From Actinomycetota bacterium (GTDB taxonomy: Bacteria; Actinomycetota; Acidimicrobiia; Acidimicrobiales; CADCSY01): a stretch of DNA of 16,471 nucleotides. The translations under genes and the position numbers were made by a program. The stretch covers positions 1 through 16,471 of the forward strand of contig JAHWJR010000022.1 in assembly GCA_019348335.1 (NCBI GenBank), in the 5' to 3' direction. Shown one piece after another: positions 12,350 to 16,471 of this stretch (the first letter of the stretch is position 1; each line of letters starts with the position of its first letter). A model generated the notes under the pieces. The model was given only the letters and a program-made list of their open reading frames with translations, had not been told where the DNA came from and did not search any database.

Positions 12350-13380
12350 CCGGTCGCCCCGGTGGAGAGGTAGTCGGCGTAGTAGACGCCGATGGCCAAC
12401 GCCGTGGACATGCCGGCGAGGATCCAGAACCGCACGATCACGGTGGTCTCGGGCCAGCCCCCGAGCTCGAAGTGGTGATGGATGGGCGCCATGCGAAAGA
12501 CCCGCCGGTGGAAGAGGCGGAACGAAGCCACCTGCACGATCACCGAGAACGTCTCCATCACGAACAGGCCTCCGACGATGGGCAGGAGCAGGTGGGTGTT
12601 GGTGGTCAGGGCCAGGGCGGCCAGGCCGGCCCCGATGGCCAGCGAGCCCGTGTCGCCCATGAAGATGCGCGCCGGGGCGGCGTTCCACCACAGAAAGCCG
12701 GCGCAGGCCCCGGTCATGGCCGCCGCCACCACGGCCAGGTCGAGGGCCTGGGTGTAGCGGTAGACCTCCGGGTGGCGGAAGGCCCAGAAGCCCACGACCA
12801 CGAACGCCGAGAAGGAGAACACACCCGAGCCGGCGGCCAGGCCGTCGAGACCGTCGGTGAGGTTGACGGCGTTGGTGGTGCCGAGGACGAGCAACATGGC
12901 CCACAGCCCCCACAGCACCGGCTCGAGCTCGATGCCGGTGGAGCCGATGCGGGTGAACGACAGCTCGGTGGAGACCCGCGCCAGATCGACGGCCAGCACC
13001 GCGAACAACCCCGCCACCAGGGTGAGGCCGGCGAACTTGGTGCGCTTGTTGAGACCCAGGTTGCGGGAGTGCTTGACCTTGATCCAGTCGTCCAGCAGGC
13101 CCACGAAGCCGGCCCCGGCGATCACCAGCATGGTGAGGATCCCGGCCCAGGTGAAGATGGCCCCGTTCTTGAGGTGGGCGATGAGATAGCCGAGCAGGCC
13201 GGCGCCGACGATGGCCACGCCGCCCATGGTCGGCGTGCCCGTCTTGGTGATGTGGCCCTGGGGCCCGTCCTCGCGGATCGGCTGTCCGATGCCGTTGGCC
13301 TTCAACCAGGTGACGAGGAACGGCGTGCTGACCAGCGAGGCCACGAAGGCGACGCCGCCGGCGATGAGAAGGGGGATCAC
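12346..13380 (-). CDS. mraY: Phospho-N-acetylmuramoyl-pentapeptide transferase MraY
   Basis: The product has 344 residues from GTG at 13380, overlapping the murE TGA as GTGA. It is an integral membrane enzyme with about ten hydrophobic segments. It transfers phospho-MurNAc-pentapeptide to undecaprenyl phosphate, forming lipid I. Visible motifs are QGHITKTGTPTMGG, the Mg-binding GLLDDWIKVKH, NLTDGLDGLAAG, FMGDTGSLAIGA and MAPIHHHFELGGWPET with the His cluster. These cover all family signatures, and length is normal. The frame remains open another 209 codons upstream inside murE; that part is a shadow. In the canonical cluster murF would separate murE from mraY, but here they are joined directly. 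Confidence 0.97.
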   Translation of the reverse strand: MIPLLIAGGVAFVASLVSTPFLVTWLKANGIGQPIREDGPQGHITKTGTPTMGGVAIVGAGLLGYLIAHLKNGAIFTWAGILTMLVIAGAGFVGLLDDWIKVKHSRNLGLNKRTKFAGLTLVAGLFAVLAVDLARVSTELSFTRIGSTGIELEPVLWGLWAMLLVLGTTNAVNLTDGLDGLAAGSGVFSFSAFVVVGFWAFRHPEVYRYTQALDLAVVAAAMTGACAGFLWWNAAPARIFMGDTGSLAIGAGLAALALTTNTHLLLPIVGGLFVMETFSVIVQVASFRLFHRRVFRMAPIHHHFELGGWPETTVIVRFWILAGMSTALAIGVYYADYLSTGATG

Positions 13381-14789
13381 GGCCGCTCGCCGGCGGCCAG
13401 GCCGAGGGAGGCCAACTCGTCGCGGACGACGTCCCGGTCGTCGAACGGGAGGGTCCGGGTCCCGACCGTCTGGGTCGTCTCGTGTCCCTTGCCGGCCACG
13501 AGCACGGCGTCGCCCGGCTGGGCCGACGCCAGCGCGGAGCGGATGGCGGCGCGGCGGTCGAGCTCCACCTCGAGCGCGGCCGGGCCATCGGCGCCGGCGA
13601 CCACCTGCTCGGCGATGGCCGACGGGTCGTCGTGACGAGGGTTGTCGGACGTCACCACCACGGCGTCGGCCAGTGTCGCGGCCACTCGCCCCATGAGCGG
13701 TCGCTTCTCCACGTCCCGGTCGCCGCCACAACCGAACACCACGGTCAACCGCCCCTCGGTGCCGGCCCGGGCGGCGGTGAGCAACTGGCGCAGGGCGTCG
13801 GGGGTGTGGGCGTAGTCGACGACCACGGTGAAGGGCTGGCCGGCGTCGATGACCTCGTAGCGCCCGGGGATGGGTGGGGCCGAGCGCAGCCCCTCGATCA
13901 CCGCGTCCTCCTCGACGCCGAGCTCGACCGCAGCGGTGGCGGCGGCCAGGGCGTTGGAGAGGTTGGCCACGCCGCCGAACGGGATCTGCATGCGCCGCCC
14001 CCGCCACGTGCAGGCACTGGCCACCAGCCCGACCTCGACGTCTCCCACGTCGGACAACGAGTAACCCCGTGTCGGGACGCGGCAGGCCTCGAGCAGGAGC
14101 CGCCCATGGGGATCGTCGAGGTTCACCACCGCGGCCGACGTCAGCTCGGGCTCGAACAGCCGGGCCTTGACCGCGAAGTACTGCTCCAACGACTCGTGGA
14201 AGTCGAGGTGGTCGTGGCCCAGGTTGGTGAACACGGTCACGTCGAAGCGCGTGCCCTCGACCCTGGAGAGGGCGAGGGCATGGGAGGACACCTCCATGGC
14301 CACGGCGGCAGCGCCGCCGTCGGCCAGCCGTGCAAGCTCGGCTTGCAGGTCGGGAGCCTCCGGGGTGGTGCGCGCCCCTCCGAGCGTCCCGATCACCCCG
14401 GTGGGCAGCCCCGCCGCCTCGAGCACCGCCCGCAGCATCCAGGTGGTGGTGGTCTTGCCGTTGGTGCCGGTGACGCCGACCACGCGCAGGCGCCGCGACG
14501 GGTGCCCCCAGAACGCCGCGGCAGCTCGGCCCATCTGCACGCGAGCGTCACCGACCAGCACCTGGGGCACGTCCACGTCGACGTGGCGCTCGGCCAGCAG
14601 CGCCACCGCTCCCCTGGCCACGGCCTCGGTGGCGTGGCGGTGACCGTCGGCACGACGGCCGGGGACGCAGCAGAACAGCGCACCGGGTGCGGCCCGCCGC
14701 GAGTCGTGGGTGAGAGAGGTGACGTCGACGTCGAGGTCGCCCTCCAGCGTCACCACCTCGAGCTCAGCGGCGAGGTCGGCGAGTCGCAT
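13377..14789 (-). CDS. murE: UDP-MurNAc-L-Ala-D-Glu--meso-diaminopimelate ligase MurE
   Basis: The product has 470 residues. The N-terminal domain has VTSLTHDSRRAAPGALF (23-39). The ATP loop GVTGTNGKTTTTWML is at 105-119. TTPEAPDLQ, MEVSSHALAL (165-174), TNLGHDHLDFH, and Lys208 in FAVKARLF (the carbamylated-lysine position) follow. The C-terminal domain has VDYAHTPDAL (324-333), VFGCGGDRDVEKRPLMG, and TSDNPRHDDP; DNPR at 382-385 is the motif for meso-diaminopimelate rather than lysine. This makes the wall A1-gamma/mDAP type. The motifs exclude MurF. It begins 41 bp after the ftsI stop at an ATG with no obvious Shine-Dalgarno, and ends overlapping mraY by four bases. Confidence 0.97.
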   Translation of the reverse strand: MRLADLAAELEVVTLEGDLDVDVTSLTHDSRRAAPGALFCCVPGRRADGHRHATEAVARGAVALLAERHVDVDVPQVLVGDARVQMGRAAAAFWGHPSRRLRVVGVTGTNGKTTTTWMLRAVLEAAGLPTGVIGTLGGARTTPEAPDLQAELARLADGGAAAVAMEVSSHALALSRVEGTRFDVTVFTNLGHDHLDFHESLEQYFAVKARLFEPELTSAAVVNLDDPHGRLLLEACRVPTRGYSLSDVGDVEVGLVASACTWRGRRMQIPFGGVANLSNALAAATAAVELGVEEDAVIEGLRSAPPIPGRYEVIDAGQPFTVVVDYAHTPDALRQLLTAARAGTEGRLTVVFGCGGDRDVEKRPLMGRVAATLADAVVVTSDNPRHDDPSAIAEQVVAGADGPAALEVELDRRAAIRSALASAQPGDAVLVAGKGHETTQTVGTRTLPFDDRDVVRDELASLGLAAGERP

Positions 14790-14830
14790 GGCAGCGCGTG
14801 ACGGGGACGGGGACAGGAGGGCTCACCGGG

Positions 14831-16471
14831 TCAGTCTCGCGGCAGCGCGGCCCTGGTGGGGGGCATACCGGCCGGCGACAGCGAGGCCACGTCGACCTCG
14901 GCGGGCGGCGGGACACGGAACAGCCGCAGGGCGTACTCGGCGATGTCGGCGAACACCGGGGCGGCCACGATGCCGCCGTAGTAGGGGTGGGGCTCGTCGA
15001 GCACCACGATCAGCGACAGCTCGGGCTGCTGGGCGGGGACGAAGCCGGCGAAGACGGCCATGTAGGCGCCGGGCTCGTACCCCCGGAACTGCGTCGAGGG
15101 CTTGCGGGCCGTCCCCGTCTTGCCGGCCACCTCGTAGCCGGCGACCTGGGCGTTGATGCCGGTGCCCTCGCTCACGGCACGGGCCAGCATCGCCTTCATC
15201 TCGTCCGCCGTCTCGGGGGACACGACCTCGTGGCGCTCCGCCGGGGACGCCGGGTGCTCCGTGCCCTCCCCGTCGACCACGGAGCGGACCAGGTTCGGCT
15301 GGACGTAGGTCCCGCCGTTGGCGACGACGTTGACGGCGGCGAGCATCTGCACGGCGTTGACGGCGATCCCCTGGCCGATGGACACCGACCCGATCGCGGT
15401 GCTCGACTGCTCCTCCGGATCGGGGAGGATGCCGCCGCTCTCGCCGGGAAAGCCCAGCCCGGTGGTGGCGCCCAGCCCGAAGCGCCGCAGGTAGTCGTCG
15501 AGGCGCTGCATGCCCAGCTCCTGCGCCAGGAGGATGGTCCCCACGTTGGACGACTGGGCCAGGATGTCGGTCACCGACAGGGGCAGGGGCTCGTGGCGCT
15601 CGCTGTCGGTGAACGGCTTCGGGCCCACCTGGAGGGTGTCGGGCACGGTCAGCACGTCGCCGGGGTCGCGCAGGTCCTCCTCGAGCACCGCCGAGAGGGT
15701 GAGCACCTTGCTGACCGATCCCGGCTCGAACACCGAGGTCAGGGCGGCGTTGTGGGCGGTGGGCCGGGGCTCGCCGTCGCCGTCCCGCCCGATGCTGGCC
15801 AGCGCCAGCACCTCCCCGCTGTCGGGGTCCATGGCGACGGCCATGCCGCCGCGGGCATCGGTGGCGGTCACCTGCTCGGCCAGGGACTGCTCGACGTGGT
15901 ACTGCAACGAACGGTCGATGGTGAGCACGAGGTCGTCACCACGGGTCGGAGGCGAGAGGCGCCGCTCCCCGGCGGCGATGGTTCGCCCGTCGGCCCCCCG
16001 CTCGACGAGGAGCTCTCCCGGCGCGCCGGCCAGGCGCTCCTGGTGTTCGAGCTCGAGGCCGGAGACGCCCCGGTTGTCGGGGTCGACGTCACCCAGGACC
16101 GAGACGGCCAGGTCGCCGGCCGGGCGGAAGCGCCGGGGCTCGTCGAGCAGGGCCACGCCCTCGAGATCGAGCCGGGAGACCTCGGCCGCGGCCTCGTCGC
16201 CCACCTGGCGGGCCAGGTAGACGAAGCGGCTCCCGTCGGCGGCCAGGCGCCGGTGCAGCTCCGCCTCCCCGACCTCCAGGACCGGCGCCAGCGCAGCGGC
16301 GTGGCCGGCCGGGTCGCCGACCAGCGCGGGATCGGCCCAGACCGCGTGCTGGCGCACCGACAAGGCCAGCTCGTTGCCGTTGCGGTCGAAGATGGAACCC
16401 CGCTCGGCCGGCAGGGCAACCGTGCGCACCCGCTGGGCGACGCCCCGCTCGGCATGGTCGTCCGGGGCGAC
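14831..16471 (-). CDS. ftsI: Septal transpeptidase FtsI/PBP3 (5' end outside window)
   Basis: The frame runs off the right edge; 546 residues are visible, so the cytoplasmic tail, membrane anchor and first part of the dimerisation domain are missing. The visible part starts with QRVRTVALPAERGSIFDRNG, the FtsI motif just after the membrane segment, so probably under 80 residues are lost. The transpeptidase domain has the catalytic S-V-S-K at about 252-255 (EPGSVSKVLTL), S-S-N at 307-309 and K-T-G-T at 451-454. No PASTA domains follow, so this is FtsI rather than a PASTA-type PBP. It cross-links septal peptidoglycan with FtsW. An apparent start (GTG at 16429) is internal; the frame continues upstream. 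murE follows after 41 bp. Confidence 0.95.
   Translation of the reverse strand, partial: VAPDDHAERGVAQRVRTVALPAERGSIFDRNGNELALSVRQHAVWADPALVGDPAGHAAALAPVLEVGEAELHRRLAADGSRFVYLARQVGDEAAAEVSRLDLEGVALLDEPRRFRPAGDLAVSVLGDVDPDNRGVSGLELEHQERLAGAPGELLVERGADGRTIAAGERRLSPPTRGDDLVLTIDRSLQYHVEQSLAEQVTATDARGGMAVAMDPDSGEVLALASIGRDGDGEPRPTAHNAALTSVFEPGSVSKVLTLSAVLEEDLRDPGDVLTVPDTLQVGPKPFTDSERHEPLPLSVTDILAQSSNVGTILLAQELGMQRLDDYLRRFGLGATTGLGFPGESGGILPDPEEQSSTAIGSVSIGQGIAVNAVQMLAAVNVVANGGTYVQPNLVRSVVDGEGTEHPASPAERHEVVSPETADEMKAMLARAVSEGTGINAQVAGYEVAGKTGTARKPSTQFRGYEPGAYMAVFAGFVPAQQPELSLIVVLDEPHPYYGGIVAAPVFADIAEYALRLFRVPPPAEVDVASLSPAGMPPTRAALPRD

Noticed and set aside
13381..14007. Upstream part of the mraY frame as a candidate murF or fusion
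   Set aside because: It is Arg/Gly/Ala-rich shadow sequence in another frame of murE, with no Mur-ligase motif; mraY starts at the GTG at 13380.
13377..14789. Considered as murF
   Set aside because: It carries YAHTP, GCGGDRD and DNPR, which are MurE signatures, and lacks the MurF DDSYNANP motif.
13482..14801. 439-codon plus-strand open frame over murE
   Set aside because: Antisense shadow of murE; His/Gly/Val/Asp-rich without domains.
14797..14816. Short GGGGAC-type direct repeat in the ftsI-murE gap
   Set aside because: Only two copies of a 6-base unit; readily explained by base composition.
1..16471. Search for tRNA/rRNA genes, CRISPR arrays, transposases and attachment sites
   Set aside because: Nearly every base belongs to a dcw gene or a short gap; no such element was recognised by eye.

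Overview
The window is a division and cell wall (dcw) cluster from a very GC-rich actinobacterium. Four things support this: an FtsZ with the mycobacterial-type AGEGGGTGTGGAP loop, the downstream set ftsZ-pgeF-yggS-sepF-yggT-divIVA, a MurE with the meso-diaminopimelate motif DNPR, and frequent GTG/TTG starts with GTGA/TTGA gene overlaps. Acidimicrobiia or a related deep actinobacterial class is my best guess; this is inference, not shown by the sequence.

Most genes lie on the minus strand, so the cluster reads from right to left. From 16471 down to 9798: ftsI (5' end outside the window), murE, mraY, murD, ftsW. From mraY to ftsW each gene overlaps the previous one by four bases. Then comes a block on the plus strand (6636-9810): murG, a CBS-domain nucleotidyltransferase and a LegB-like NAD-dependent 4,6-dehydratase. 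After it the minus strand resumes with murC, ftsQ, ftsZ, pgeF, yggS, sepF, yggT and a DivIVA/Wag31-type gene cut by the left edge. The canonical murF (between murE and mraY) and murB (between murC and ftsQ) are absent, and murG is inverted.

The gene products work together. MurC, MurD and MurE add amino acids to UDP-MurNAc. MraY and MurG make lipid I and lipid II. FtsW and FtsI polymerise and cross-link septal peptidoglycan. FtsQ belongs to the divisome. FtsZ forms the ring, SepF tethers it to the membrane, and DivIVA marks poles and septa. PgeF and YggS are accessory enzymes (peptidoglycan fidelity and PLP homeostasis). The two sugar-nucleotide genes cotranscribed with murG resemble the first steps of GDP-linked amino-sugar synthesis (PtmE/LegB type).

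The most notable non-coding structure precedes ftsZ. A near-consensus promoter (TTGACC-N17-TATACT) sits inside the 3' end of ftsQ. A perfect 6-bp palindrome overlaps its -10 and start region. Downstream are a long imperfect RNA hairpin that overlaps the last ftsQ codons and a second hairpin whose 3' arm could instead pair with the ftsZ ribosome binding site. The divergent murC/murG gap carries two -10 boxes so close to the start codons that both transcripts look leaderless. No stretch over 300 bases lacks a gene, and I saw no rRNA, tRNA, CRISPR array or insertion sequence.
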